From the NCBI RefSeq assembly GCF_001884065.1, contig NZ_MACH01000081.1, forward strand, positions 1 to 64,000: a DNA stretch of 64,000 nt. The letters run 5' to 3'. Origin of the DNA: Bacillus proteolyticus (GTDB lineage: Bacteria > Bacillota > Bacilli > Bacillales > Bacillaceae_G). Shown here piece by piece: positions 44,811 through 53,953 of the stretch (the first letter of the stretch is position 1; every line of letters begins with the position of its first letter). Made by a program: the position numbers and the translations under genes. Under the pieces are notes generated by a model. The model ran no database searches, had not been told where the DNA came from, and worked only from the letters and a program-made list of their open reading frames with translations.

Positions 44811-46635
44811 AATTTCCCCCTGTAACAACTGATTTTTGTATTGTAAGTTGCTTTGCTTTATACAATGGATTTGGAACTTCATGAACAAGTGATTCCACAT
44901 CCAAATATAATCGACGCTTCGTTAATTGCTCGGCATAAAATGTAGGAGTGTATAATTGAATGTTTTCAAATCTATCTTTTAAATGTGGATATTTGCTTAA
45001 ATGATTTTCAATTTCTTCAACAACCATCATCCAAAAACTTTCTTCTTTCCATTCATATTCATCCGCAAGTACGAAAGCTAATTCTCCTAAATTAAATAAG
45101 AAAAGGGCATCTAATACCATTTCTTGCAAACATTCCATACGATCCATTTCAAAGAAATCATTCATTTTTCCATTCGCATACGTTTTATGCATTTTAATAA
45201 AATCAGGACATTTTTCAACTTCTTTTAAGAATGGACGATAAAACTCAATCCCTTCATGAAAGTCCTTTAATGCAATACGGACAGGGATCCCTTCTCTATG
45301 GACGAAAATCATATTTTGACCGTGGGATTCTAATGCAATTCCATGCTCTATAACAAGATGTAAAACAGGTATTATCGCTTTTCGAATGAGTAATTGCAGC
45401 CAATTTTCTATTCCATATTTGTTTAACCATGGATCAATAATTGGTGTCCCATCTTTCTCTTTTGCATATAAGCCGTTAAAGGGAATTGCATCCTCTTGTG
45501 TATCCAAATACTTGCGAACGCTTTCACGCCAAATACATCCTAATGAACCATATACAGATTTCTTATTCGTATCATACGTTACACTCGAAAACTCATGTAA
45601 CAAAATTATGCGCGATTCATCTCGTAAATACGAATCATTGCTTACGACATCATTTAACCAATTCGATATAGCTGGTGCACTCACAACAGAATATGGTTTC
45701 AACGTACGGAGCGTTGAAGTGTTGAGTATATTCAGCGATAACTTTACATATGGTTTCTTTGGATTCGTAACATTTCTTAACGTCCTCATAGATTGTTGCG
45801 CGCAATATTCATCCTCTGATTTTCCTAAATAAATAATAAATTTATCCTGTATATGATCAGCATAATTCGGGATAATGAAATTCTCCCACTGCCATGGATG
45901 AACAGGTATAAACACGTACTGTTTTGGATTACATCCCACATTATGAATTCGTTCCAAATACTCTTCTAATTTACGCTCTCCAATCTCCTCTATTAAAATG
46001 TTGTCATAAGTCACTTCATTCTTATAACCTACACTTGAGTATTTTTTATGAGCTGCAATCCATATGAGTTTCATTGGCTGCATAAACTCATATCCGTATT
46101 GAAAATTGTCACGATATTGAAAACCAATACGTGCTTTATAACTAGGATGATAGGGATGACCATCTATTAAATGACTTTCAAACTCATCATAAGATTTTTG
46201 AGTGTATTCTTCCTTATTATTTCTTTCATATTGTGCAATCGTGTCTTTAAATATCGTTTGTTCTAATTCGTGAATAAAAGAATCTAATCTGGCTTGTTCC
46301 ACGTTAACAACGCGAAAAATTTCTTCCAAAAATTGCGACACAGATTGTATTTCTTGTTGTTCATCTTGGACTCTTACTATTAATGAGTCTAAAGAAATAC
46401 GACCGAATGTCATCCGCTCTCTTCCATAACATTGGTACGAAACACTTTTGTCTTCTTCATCAAGTCCTTGTATAATAAACAGAATTTGTCCTTCCTTCTC
46501 AACACGAACTGGCGTTATAATCCCCTCATAAATTAACGATTCTACTAATTGACGTAACACCCTTCTTCGCACTGAAATGTAATCTTTTGATTCGAGTGCC
46601 CTCAATATTTTCGTGTGATACATGTCCACTCTCAT
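44797..46635 (-). CDS. asbB: NRPS-independent siderophore synthetase AsbB
   Basis: The 612-residue IucA/IucC-type synthetase has the ATP site segments HPYHPSYKARIGF (the conserved HPxHPxxK) and VFIPVHPWQWE, then KPYSVVSAPAISNW and the C-terminal FhuF-like region. It joins the second spermidine arm to citrate, completing petrobactin. The start MRVDMYH follows GGAGGG. It lies 60 bases after asbA. Confidence 0.95.
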   Translation of the reverse strand: MRVDMYHTKILRALESKDYISVRRRVLRQLVESLIYEGIITPVRVEKEGQILFIIQGLDEEDKSVSYQCYGRERMTFGRISLDSLIVRVQDEQQEIQSVSQFLEEIFRVVNVEQARLDSFIHELEQTIFKDTIAQYERNNKEEYTQKSYDEFESHLIDGHPYHPSYKARIGFQYRDNFQYGYEFMQPMKLIWIAAHKKYSSVGYKNEVTYDNILIEEIGERKLEEYLERIHNVGCNPKQYVFIPVHPWQWENFIIPNYADHIQDKFIIYLGKSEDEYCAQQSMRTLRNVTNPKKPYVKLSLNILNTSTLRTLKPYSVVSAPAISNWLNDVVSNDSYLRDESRIILLHEFSSVTYDTNKKSVYGSLGCIWRESVRKYLDTQEDAIPFNGLYAKEKDGTPIIDPWLNKYGIENWLQLLIRKAIIPVLHLVIEHGIALESHGQNMIFVHREGIPVRIALKDFHEGIEFYRPFLKEVEKCPDFIKMHKTYANGKMNDFFEMDRMECLQEMVLDALFLFNLGELAFVLADEYEWKEESFWMMVVEEIENHLSKYPHLKDRFENIQLYTPTFYAEQLTKRRLYLDVESLVHEVPNPLYKAKQLTIQKSVVTGGNYANR

Positions 46636-46695
46636 AAATCCCTCCACTTCATTACAAAATCCCATTATTTGTATTACGTGAAATTTTAACGCTAT

Positions 46696-48504
46696 TTAGG
46701 AACGAACAGCCACTTCTCTAACGAGCGGATTATGTACTTGTACATAAATAGCTTGCTCTAACGGATTACTTAACTCATCGACATCGAAAAATCTTGTTAG
46801 CAAATTCGCTTTGCATGCCAACTTATCCTCGTCCAACAATTCTCTTAAAAATGTAGAAGGTTCCCGGTTATATGGAAGGAATGATTCGAGTACAGACCTT
46901 AATTCAGAAAGTAGAATTTCCTCCTTAATTAACCCTGCTGTACCAAAACCGTTAATAAGTCCAAACATATGATTAAAAATTAAATAGTAACGAAACCTTT
47001 CATCTACAATATAATCGTCATATAAATTTCCAGTACGTTCTCCAATACCAGCTAGCTCATTATTAAGTATCTCTTTCATTGAATTACAGAAATAAAACCC
47101 TTGATTATCACGAAAATAATATTTTACTGGATAACCATCCTTTAGCTGAACAACGCTATTTTGCTGGTGTGCCTCTAATCCAACTCCATACTGTAAATAC
47201 ATCCATACCATCGGCTTTAAAGAAATATTCATATACCGTCTAAACCACTCTAAACTTACCTCTTCACAGCTTCTACTTTCTAAATCTGCTAGGCGATGGA
47301 TGATATTCGATAAACGATTACGTTCTCCAGGTATAGCGTCTTGAACTAGCCCAGCAATTAATGTAGCGTCATTTGCATGTTCACTATAAAAAGGATTCTC
47401 TCGAATAATCACTTCAAATCCAGATTCTTGTGTCCCATAATTTAATGTAATAAAGGCTGGGTCACAAATAAAATCAAAACCTGGAAACCTTTCTCGTACT
47501 TCACCAATTGCCGTATTTAACATTTCCTTCCCTTCAAGACCACTCTCAAGTTCTTTCAATTTATTAATACGCATTGAATTCGTTACTTTCACTGGAAATG
47601 AAAACTTAAGCATATACTTCGAATCAGGATGATATAGCGTTCTCAGTGATGATGTTGCCATATAATACTTGCCTATAGGACCAACATACTCAAGCAATTC
47701 TTGATCTATCCAATCCTGTACGTAAAGTTGGTGTAATAGCCATTCTGCTTGAAGCGGATGAATAGGAATTAATGAATACTCATCTTCCTTACAGTACTTC
47801 TCTATAAATTCCTTACTAACTATCTCATCATTACTTAATTCTTCTTTTATAATTGTTGTTGTAGAATCTGATAATAACGATTTTTCATTTACTATACTTT
47901 TATGTGCCCGAAAATAATGAAGCTGACATTCTCCTTTTAATTCTGGAGAATACATTGCACTTTTCCAATCCAATATACCCTGTCTACTCTTTGGGGTAGG
48001 ATGAGTTAAATGCCCAAATAATAAAGACTGCTCCGCTTCTATAAAAGTTGTATGGAAACCATATAATGCAGATGTATCTTCTGTTCTACCTTTTGTAAAT
48101 TCCTCAATATTTTGGCAACTACGAATGACTCGAAGCATAAGTTCAGCAGGATTCGTACCTTCTCCATAGTTGATAGACATCTCTTTTATTAAAAACGTAA
48201 TAACTGTAACATAATCTGCTTTTATAACAGTTTTGCACTCTCCAATTTGATAATAAAACTGTCCTCCAAACAAATGGCGATCTGTTGATGATTTATATAA
48301 AACTTCTCCATACAAAGTAACGTTCTGTGCTGATAGGTGACAACATAAATATGTGGGGACTGTATCTCTATTTAACGTATTACTGAAGATACTTTCCATT
48401 CTTTCATCCTCTGTAATCCATTCTCCACTCCCTGTTTCTCTTAAATAACAGTTTAAAAAGCTTTGTATTGTTGCATGTTCTGCGATTTGTTTCGCATGCT
48501 GCAT
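46696..48504 (-). CDS. asbA: NRPS-independent siderophore synthetase AsbA
   Basis: The 602-residue IucA/IucC-family enzyme catalyses the first condensation of citrate with spermidine. The motifs are GHLTHPTPKSRQGI (family HP..K region), SLIPIHPLQAEW and KYMLKFSFPVKVTNSMRINKLKE. The length matches B. anthracis AsbA. From memory the sequence differs at many positions near residues 35-60 (for example ERMESIFSNTLNRD), which suggests another species of the group. It is first in the operon with two Fur-like boxes upstream. Confidence 0.96.
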   Translation of the reverse strand: MQHAKQIAEHATIQSFLNCYLRETGSGEWITEDERMESIFSNTLNRDTVPTYLCCHLSAQNVTLYGEVLYKSSTDRHLFGGQFYYQIGECKTVIKADYVTVITFLIKEMSINYGEGTNPAELMLRVIRSCQNIEEFTKGRTEDTSALYGFHTTFIEAEQSLLFGHLTHPTPKSRQGILDWKSAMYSPELKGECQLHYFRAHKSIVNEKSLLSDSTTTIIKEELSNDEIVSKEFIEKYCKEDEYSLIPIHPLQAEWLLHQLYVQDWIDQELLEYVGPIGKYYMATSSLRTLYHPDSKYMLKFSFPVKVTNSMRINKLKELESGLEGKEMLNTAIGEVRERFPGFDFICDPAFITLNYGTQESGFEVIIRENPFYSEHANDATLIAGLVQDAIPGERNRLSNIIHRLADLESRSCEEVSLEWFRRYMNISLKPMVWMYLQYGVGLEAHQQNSVVQLKDGYPVKYYFRDNQGFYFCNSMKEILNNELAGIGERTGNLYDDYIVDERFRYYLIFNHMFGLINGFGTAGLIKEEILLSELRSVLESFLPYNREPSTFLRELLDEDKLACKANLLTRFFDVDELSNPLEQAIYVQVHNPLVREVAVRS

Positions 48505-48556
48505 ACTGGTCCTCCTCTTTATATTAAAGCTATCGAAATTTCATTTAATAAACAAT

Positions 48557-48577
48557 AATTGAATATCATTATCAATT
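48557..48577 (-). promoter_or_regulatory. Fur-like box, downstream copy
   Basis: The core TGATAATGATATTCA (minus strand) matches the 7-1-7 Fur consensus TGATAATNATTATCA at 13 of 15 positions. It is an exact 21-base duplicate of the second copy at 48586-48606 and would lie over or just after the transcription start. Confidence 0.75.
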
Positions 48578-48585
48578 ATGATTCT

Positions 48586-48606
48586 AATTGAATATCATTA
48601 TCAATT
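48586..48606 (-). promoter_or_regulatory. Fur-like box inside the asb promoter
   Basis: This identical copy fills the 17-base spacer between a candidate -35 TTGAAT (48609-48604) and -10 TAGAAT (48586-48581), so Fur-Fe binding would block polymerase. The 310-base gap 48505-48814 also holds the other box and a terminator but no gene. Confidence 0.75.
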
Positions 48607-48756
48607 CAAGGGTATATTTCAGAATTTTTTCATCTGACCAAATTTTTATTATTTTTCAACATATCTTTAATCTCATTAAAAACATGATTAAAAATATCTT
48701 CCTTTCAAACTAATTACTTAATATTTTCTGCATTTTTCATTATTATCGATCCAAAA

Positions 48757-48797
48757 CAAGCAAGCAGGTATACTAAACGTATACCCGCTTGCTTGTT
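48757..48797 (-). terminator. Terminator of the GNAT gene upstream of asb
   Basis: CAAGCAAGCAGGTATAC and its complement with one mismatch form a 17-base stem. Confidence 0.8.
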
Positions 48798-48814
48798 TAC
48801 ATAATATTATTATT

Positions 48815-49354
48815 TTATATTGAATCCTGTAATTTTTTATATAAAATATTCAAATCTCTCCAGCAATACGCTGTTTCTTCTACCTGTACTCTCTCTAAAA
48901 ATTTCTTATCAATTTTTTCAGGGTTAAATTTTTCATAAAACGTTTTACGAGAATTATTAGTAACGACCCAAACTAAAAGAGATTGCATATCATTTTTTAT
49001 ACATTCTGATAGCAATGCTTGAAATAACTTTTGGCCTATTTTCAGTCCTTGATACTGTTGTAAAAGGTAAATTGCATATAATTCCCCATCACAATTATAT
49101 GTACCGCTCCTTTCAACTCCCCCATCAATGAATCCGATTATAGTTCCATTTAATGTCTCTGCTACAAATCTAAATTGATGATTACCTTCTTTTGGAAAAA
49201 TGCTTTCCCACTGTTTTTCTCGTTGTTCATATGTTATATTATCTAAAATTTCATTAGCGAATATCCCTTTATACGTTGTTTTCCAACTATCAGCGTGTAC
49301 CTTTGCTATACCTAATATATCATCTTTTATCGCTCTTCTAATATGTACCTCCAT
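48815..49354 (-). CDS. GNAT acetyltransferase
   Basis: The 179-residue protein has N-terminal VHIRRAIKDDILGIAKVHADSW and acetyl-CoA motif YQGLKIGQKLFQALL, both usual for GNAT enzymes. The C-terminal part has NSRKTFYEKFNPEKIDKKFLERV. The substrate is unknown. The second ATG is preferred because GGGGGAG is too close to the first. It is monocistronic and ends before the asb promoter. Confidence 0.85.
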   Translation of the reverse strand: MEVHIRRAIKDDILGIAKVHADSWKTTYKGIFANEILDNITYEQREKQWESIFPKEGNHQFRFVAETLNGTIIGFIDGGVERSGTYNCDGELYAIYLLQQYQGLKIGQKLFQALLSECIKNDMQSLLVWVVTNNSRKTFYEKFNPEKIDKKFLERVQVEETAYCWRDLNILYKKLQDSI

Positions 49355-49414
49355 CATTTTCTCCCCCTTATTTACTCCTCATTATGTCAATTTTTTTCCT
49401 TAAAAATCCAAATA

Positions 49415-49445
49415 AAAAAGAGTGAATTCACTTCACTCTTTTTTA
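49415..49445 (-). terminator. Terminator of the mgtC-like gene
   Basis: AAAAAAGAGTGAA and a complementary arm with a T-run, overlapping the 3' end of the gene. Confidence 0.75.
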
Positions 49446-50123
49446 TCTACTTTCAACTTCAACTGAGACAACACGATCAATCTCTTTTAGAGAACTGTAT
49501 AACTCAGTTGTATATAAATCTTCTGGAACTAAAATAACCATCTCCAATTGCTGAAACGCTCCACTATCTATATCTTTAATTTTCACTCGTTTCACATGCA
49601 TACCTAAATTTTTAATTTGCTTAAATATACCATCTAATTCTTGATGCTCTTTTACAGTAATTTTTATAGATAAGTCTTTTTGTCTTAATGAATACGGGCC
49701 TGCAATTTTCACAATTTGAGGAAGTACATTAATCGCTAAAATAATTAAAACCATAGCAACCGTCGCTTGTATATAAAATCCTGCTCCAATTGCAATACCT
49801 AAAGCTGAAGCAGCCCACACCATAGAAGCTGTCGTTAATCCCGAAATAACGTCATTACTTCTTCGTAAAATGACACCTGCACCAAGAAAACCAATCCCAC
49901 TAACAATTTGAGCAGCTAGACGCATTGGATCCATATTTGTATGACCCGGTACAGAATAAACATTCACTGATTCAATTGAAACCATTGTAATTAAACAACT
50001 CGCTACGGAAATAACCATACTTGTTTTCACACCAAGCGGTTTATTCTTTAGCTGCCTATCTATTCCGATGAATAATCCTAAAAAGAGTGCTAAACCTAAT
50101 TTGAATAAAAATTCATATGACAT
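49443..50123 (-). CDS. MgtC/SapB-family membrane protein
   Basis: The 226-residue protein has five hydrophobic segments in residues 1-145 with family motifs GLFIGIDRQLKNKPLGVKTSM (charged loop after the first helix) and QIVSGIGFLGAGVILR. A cytoplasmic C-terminal domain of about 75 residues is ACT-like. MgtC proteins modulate F-type ATP synthase or magnesium homeostasis and help growth in low magnesium and in macrophages in some pathogens. No magnesium riboswitch is seen upstream. Monocistronic. Confidence 0.87.
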   Translation of the reverse strand: MSYEFLFKLGLALFLGLFIGIDRQLKNKPLGVKTSMVISVASCLITMVSIESVNVYSVPGHTNMDPMRLAAQIVSGIGFLGAGVILRRSNDVISGLTTASMVWAASALGIAIGAGFYIQATVAMVLIILAINVLPQIVKIAGPYSLRQKDLSIKITVKEHQELDGIFKQIKNLGMHVKRVKIKDIDSGAFQQLEMVILVPEDLYTTELYSSLKEIDRVVSVEVESR

Positions 50124-50219
50124 ATTTCAATCTCCTTACTTTACAATGTTTCCCTTGGAATAATTCACTATAACTCTTTTATGATATCAATTCCAGTCTT
50201 TTCTATTCATCCAGCAACA

Positions 50220-50264
50220 AAAGCCGAAAAAACATTTTTATTACAATGTTTTTTCGGCTTTTTC
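50220..50264 (-). terminator. Terminator of the deacetylase/YkyA unit
   Basis: AAAGCCGAAAAAACATT and its complement around a short loop, followed by T residues on the minus strand. Confidence 0.75.
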
Positions 50265-50295
50265 TATAGTTTTTTATCGAGATTAAGATACTCCT

Positions 50296-50952
50296 TTATT
50301 TCTGTTCTTTAATCTTAATCTGTGCATCTTTGTAAAATGCTAATTTACTGTCATTATACTCTTTTGTATGTTTGTTAAATTGTTCTTTCGCCTTTTGAGC
50401 TTCCACATTTAACTCATTAACAGTTTTAACTTTTTCACCAATTTCTTTTAACTTCGTTTCTTTTACTTTTAATTTTTCATACAGCTCTTTTTCATTCGCT
50501 AACGCCTTCGTGTAATCCTCATTCATTTTTTGGAATGCTTCATAACGGTTTTTATACGACTCTTCTACTGCTTTAGCTTGTTTTTGTAATTTCTTATCTT
50601 CAAGCTTCTCTATATTGCTTTGAACTGATTTCGTCTCCTTCTGAGCTTTCTCTAACAGTTCTTTCTCGTTTTTCAATACTTTCTCACGTTCATTTACATT
50701 TGCAGTAGCTTCCTCTATCTTCTTCGTGACTGCTTCATTATGTTCTTTACCCTCTTGTAAAATTTGAGAATATAGTTCTTGCCCTTGCTTTTCTAATTGC
50801 TCTAACTTTTTCGTATCATCAGCTAACGATTTTTCTTGTGTCGCTGCTGTTTCAAAAGCCGTATATAAATTTTCTTCTGGTTTTTCACCGAAACAACCTG
50901 ATAATAATCCTACTGATAATGCTCCAACTACTGCTACTTTTCCATACTTCAA
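50296..50952 (-). CDS. YkyA-like putative cell-wall binding lipoprotein
   Basis: The 218-residue lipoprotein has a hydrophobic segment and lipobox LLSGC near residue 20, then a long coiled coil (residues 40-205) very rich in Lys/Glu/Gln. It matches the YkyA family (DUF1535-type cell-wall binding lipoprotein). The start is a TTG (LKYGKVAV) eight bases after GGAGG; upstream in-frame codons include that site. It follows the deacetylase by 15 bases, so they form a unit. Confidence 0.82.
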   Translation of the reverse strand: MKYGKVAVVGALSVGLLSGCFGEKPEENLYTAFETAATQEKSLADDTKKLEQLEKQGQELYSQILQEGKEHNEAVTKKIEEATANVNEREKVLKNEKELLEKAQKETKSVQSNIEKLEDKKLQKQAKAVEESYKNRYEAFQKMNEDYTKALANEKELYEKLKVKETKLKEIGEKVKTVNELNVEAQKAKEQFNKHTKEYNDSKLAFYKDAQIKIKEQK

Positions 50953-50967
50953 CTTCAATTCCTCCAA

Positions 50968-51789
50968 TTACATACGGTTATCGTGCCAGAAATTCACTGG
51001 GAAGTGATTCTCTTCATGGTATGCTTCAAATTCATAACCTTTTTCTTTTAGACCCTTTAAAATTGCTGGTACAGCAGCAACTGATTGCGGGTGAATGTCA
51101 TGCATTAAAATGACCTCTTGCGGTTTTGTTGCACCAGCTAATACATTTTGAGCGATTTGCGCTGCCGCTGCATCAACTGGTACTTTATTGTATTTCCAGT
51201 CTAAAGAGTCAATTGTCCAGTCCCACACTTTTAAACCATCCTCAACTACTTTATTTCGGAGACCTTCATTTAAACCAGGCATCGATCCGTATGGAGGACG
51301 TGTTAATTTAGGGGCTTTCCCAATAATATTTGCGATTAAGCCTTGATCTTCTTTCATTTCATTAACATACTCGCCATTTTTATATAACTTCGCAAAATTG
51401 TGTGTCATACTATGCATTCCAACATAATGTCCTTCTGCATTTTCACGTTTTACTAAATCAGGAAACTGTTTCACATTCGCACCAATTAAAAAGAATGTCG
51501 CCTTCGCATCATGCTGTTTTAACATATTCAATAATTCAGCCGTATATTTTCCTGGCCCATCATCAAATGTAAGGTAAGCAACTTTTCTTTCCTGTCCATT
51601 AAAACGACTTGGTGCCGTTTTATTCATTTCAACTTTCGGTTGTTCACTTGCAAGCTGTATTACATTTTCTTGTTTCGCAACAGCTTTTGCTGGTGAAGTA
51701 ATTGATTGAAACATAAAATACCCAATAGCTACTGTTGCAATCGCTATTATAACAACTACTACTTGTTTAATTTTAAAAGCCTTTTCCAT
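50968..51789 (-). CDS. Membrane-anchored polysaccharide deacetylase
   Basis: The 273-residue protein has an N-terminal membrane anchor (residues 8-28). A NodB deacetylase domain follows: MT1 TFDDGPGKYT with catalytic Asp and metal Asp, MT2 GMHSMTH with both metal His residues, MT3 TRPPYGS, and MT5-like ILMHDIHP. It would remove acetyl groups from peptidoglycan or a related polymer, outside the cell. Members of this set in the B. cereus group affect lysozyme resistance and wall polymers. Cotranscribed with ykyA-like gene. Confidence 0.9.
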   Translation of the reverse strand: MEKAFKIKQVVVVIIAIATVAIGYFMFQSITSPAKAVAKQENVIQLASEQPKVEMNKTAPSRFNGQERKVAYLTFDDGPGKYTAELLNMLKQHDAKATFFLIGANVKQFPDLVKRENAEGHYVGMHSMTHNFAKLYKNGEYVNEMKEDQGLIANIIGKAPKLTRPPYGSMPGLNEGLRNKVVEDGLKVWDWTIDSLDWKYNKVPVDAAAAQIAQNVLAGATKPQEVILMHDIHPQSVAAVPAILKGLKEKGYEFEAYHEENHFPVNFWHDNRM

Positions 51790-51892
51790 TCTATCGAATT
51801 CCTCTCCCTATTAATCTTATATATAAATCACCCAATATAATTATACATCTATTTATTTTTATTACACTATATAAACATACTTTATGTAAAAA

Positions 51893-53254
51893 TTATAGTG
51901 GGAGTGTTATCAAAATTGTTGTTCCTACTCTTTTTCTACTTGTAATACTAAGCGTACCACCATGAAGATCCACCATTTTTTTGACGATAGCTAATCCAAT
52001 ACCTGCGCCTTCAATATGGTTATTAATCTGATAAAATGACTGCTCTATAAATGGTAGATGTTCTTTAGCAATTCCAATACCTTGATCTGTCACCTTAATC
52101 ACGGCTTTTCCTTCACTTTTGGCCGCTTCAATGTAAATTGTACCTTTTTCATTTGAATATTTAATAGCATTATGAATAATATTTAGAAAAACTTGTTTTA
52201 ATCTATTTTGATCTCCTACTAGTTCTACTCGTTCTAAATTAGCAACTAGTTGAATCTGTTTCTCTTCTGATTTAGGAGTTAATTGCCAAATCGTCTCTTC
52301 TAGTATATCGTACAATTGCACCTTTTGTTTATATAAATTAAAATGATTTGACTGCAATCTTGAAAAATCTAGTAACTCTTCTACTAAATGTATCAATCGG
52401 TCTGTTTCACCTGAAATAATTCCCATACCTTGCTTTATTTCTTCATCTGTTAAATGATCTACTGTTTTTAACGTCTCACTCCACCCTTTAATTCCTGTTA
52501 AAGGTGTTCGTATTTCATGCGAAATAGAGGCAATAAATTCATTTTTCATTTGCTCAGCTTTTTCTATTTTATCGGCCATATAATTTAAACTATGTGCTAA
52601 CTCACCTAATTCACCAGGATAATCTTCTTTAATTTGCTCCTTTAATGTACCTTCTGCAATTTGCGAAGAAGCATGAATAATAGATTCGAGAGGTTTCACA
52701 AACGAATTCGCCAATCGTCTACTTATTAAAAATACGATACCTGAGATGACAATTCCAACTGAAATAGTAAACATAATAATTTCAATAATCTTTGCATTTA
52801 CATCCGTTAAAACAGTCATATATTTCAAAACACCGATAGTTTGTCCTTGATGAATAAGTGGACTAAACACTTCTAACTGTTTCACGTTATCTTTCGTAGT
52901 AGTAACTTGATGATACATTTCCCCTTCTAGTAAAGAATACGGAATAACTACTTTACCTTCTACCTTTTGTCCACTGGACGACTGTATAATCGTACCGTGA
53001 CGATCAATCAATTGTAATTCCGTTCCTTCTAATTGGAAACTCTCAATTATTTCTCCGCTATATTCTTGCAATCGAATAAAATATAGTGAATTGTATTCCG
53101 AGAAAAAACGTGTACTTGTCTTTGCATGAGATTCAACATATTGCACAATACTATTATAATAATATCGATAAATTGAAACTGAAAATGCTACTTCAAATAA
53201 TACAAGCATTAGTGTAATGACCGTCATAAAATATAAAGTCACTTTCCGTCTCAT
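51893..53254 (-). CDS. Sensor histidine kinase
   Basis: The 453-residue kinase has a first span (about 8-28), an extracytoplasmic sensor loop of about 125 residues, a second span (about 157-177), HAMP (about 178-232), the phosphoacceptor His246 in ASISHEIRTPLTGIKG and an ATPase domain with N-box NIIHNAIKYSN and DQGIGIAKE. Its ATG overlaps the response regulator stop by four bases (ATGA). It is the last gene of a lipoprotein/regulator/kinase unit. The signal is unknown. Confidence 0.92.
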   Translation of the reverse strand: MRRKVTLYFMTVITLMLVLFEVAFSVSIYRYYYNSIVQYVESHAKTSTRFFSEYNSLYFIRLQEYSGEIIESFQLEGTELQLIDRHGTIIQSSSGQKVEGKVVIPYSLLEGEMYHQVTTTKDNVKQLEVFSPLIHQGQTIGVLKYMTVLTDVNAKIIEIIMFTISVGIVISGIVFLISRRLANSFVKPLESIIHASSQIAEGTLKEQIKEDYPGELGELAHSLNYMADKIEKAEQMKNEFIASISHEIRTPLTGIKGWSETLKTVDHLTDEEIKQGMGIISGETDRLIHLVEELLDFSRLQSNHFNLYKQKVQLYDILEETIWQLTPKSEEKQIQLVANLERVELVGDQNRLKQVFLNIIHNAIKYSNEKGTIYIEAAKSEGKAVIKVTDQGIGIAKEHLPFIEQSFYQINNHIEGAGIGLAIVKKMVDLHGGTLSITSRKRVGTTILITLPL

Positions 53255-53940
53255 CTTATAGTTTCCTTCCACACATATCCTTTTCCCCACACAGTATGGA
53301 TAAACTCTGGTTCTGACGGATTACATTCTATCTTTTGACGTAACCGTCTCATATTTACATCGACTACTTTCGTCTCGCCTACGTAATTAGTTCCCCAAAT
53401 CATATTTAAAATTTCATCACGCGAAACCGGCTTCGAAGCCTGATTCATTAAATACTGTAGTATCATGTACTCTGTAGGGGTTAAATCAACTAATTGTCCA
53501 CCTTTATATAATCTTTCTTCTATGATATTTAACGAAAACGGACCAGACGTGATTGTATTCGTTGTTTCTTCATGTACTTCTATCCTTCTTAATAAAGATT
53601 GTATACGTGCAATTAATTCTAATGGACTAAACGGCTTTGCGATATAATCATCTGCACCAATTCCTAGCCCCTGTACTTTATCTTCATCTTGTACACGCGC
53701 TGTTAACATAATAATGCCCATTTTTTTATTTTCTTCCCGGATAGCTTTACATACTTGAAAACCATCAATCCCCGGTAACATAACATCAAGTACCGCTACA
53801 TCAACAGTATGTTCACTTAAAATCTGTAACGCTTCTTCTCCAGTACTAGCTTCTAATACATAAAATCCAGCACGTTTCAAATTTAAGACAATAAAGCTAC
53901 GGATTGGTATTTCATCTTCTAAAACTAAAATTGCTGACAT
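53251..53940 (-). CDS. OmpR/PhoB-type response regulator
   Basis: The 229-residue regulator has a receiver domain with phospho-acceptor Asp52 in VAVLDVMLPG, Thr in MLTARVQ and Lys in YIAKPFSP, followed by a winged-helix DNA-binding domain (about 130-228: LTPTEYMILQYLMNQASKPVSRDEIL). The ATG with GGGAGGTGG upstream lies three codons inside a GTG-started frame. It lies 13 bases after the lipoprotein gene and couples into the kinase gene. Confidence 0.94.
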   Translation of the reverse strand: MSAILVLEDEIPIRSFIVLNLKRAGFYVLEASTGEEALQILSEHTVDVAVLDVMLPGIDGFQVCKAIREENKKMGIIMLTARVQDEDKVQGLGIGADDYIAKPFSPLELIARIQSLLRRIEVHEETTNTITSGPFSLNIIEERLYKGGQLVDLTPTEYMILQYLMNQASKPVSRDEILNMIWGTNYVGETKVVDVNMRRLRQKIECNPSEPEFIHTVWGKGYVWKETIR

Positions 53941-53953
53941 AATTCCCACCTCC

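Noticed and set aside
41413-48504. asb cluster as a new biosynthetic system
   Set aside because: Every gene matches the known petrobactin pathway in order and size, so it is not novel.
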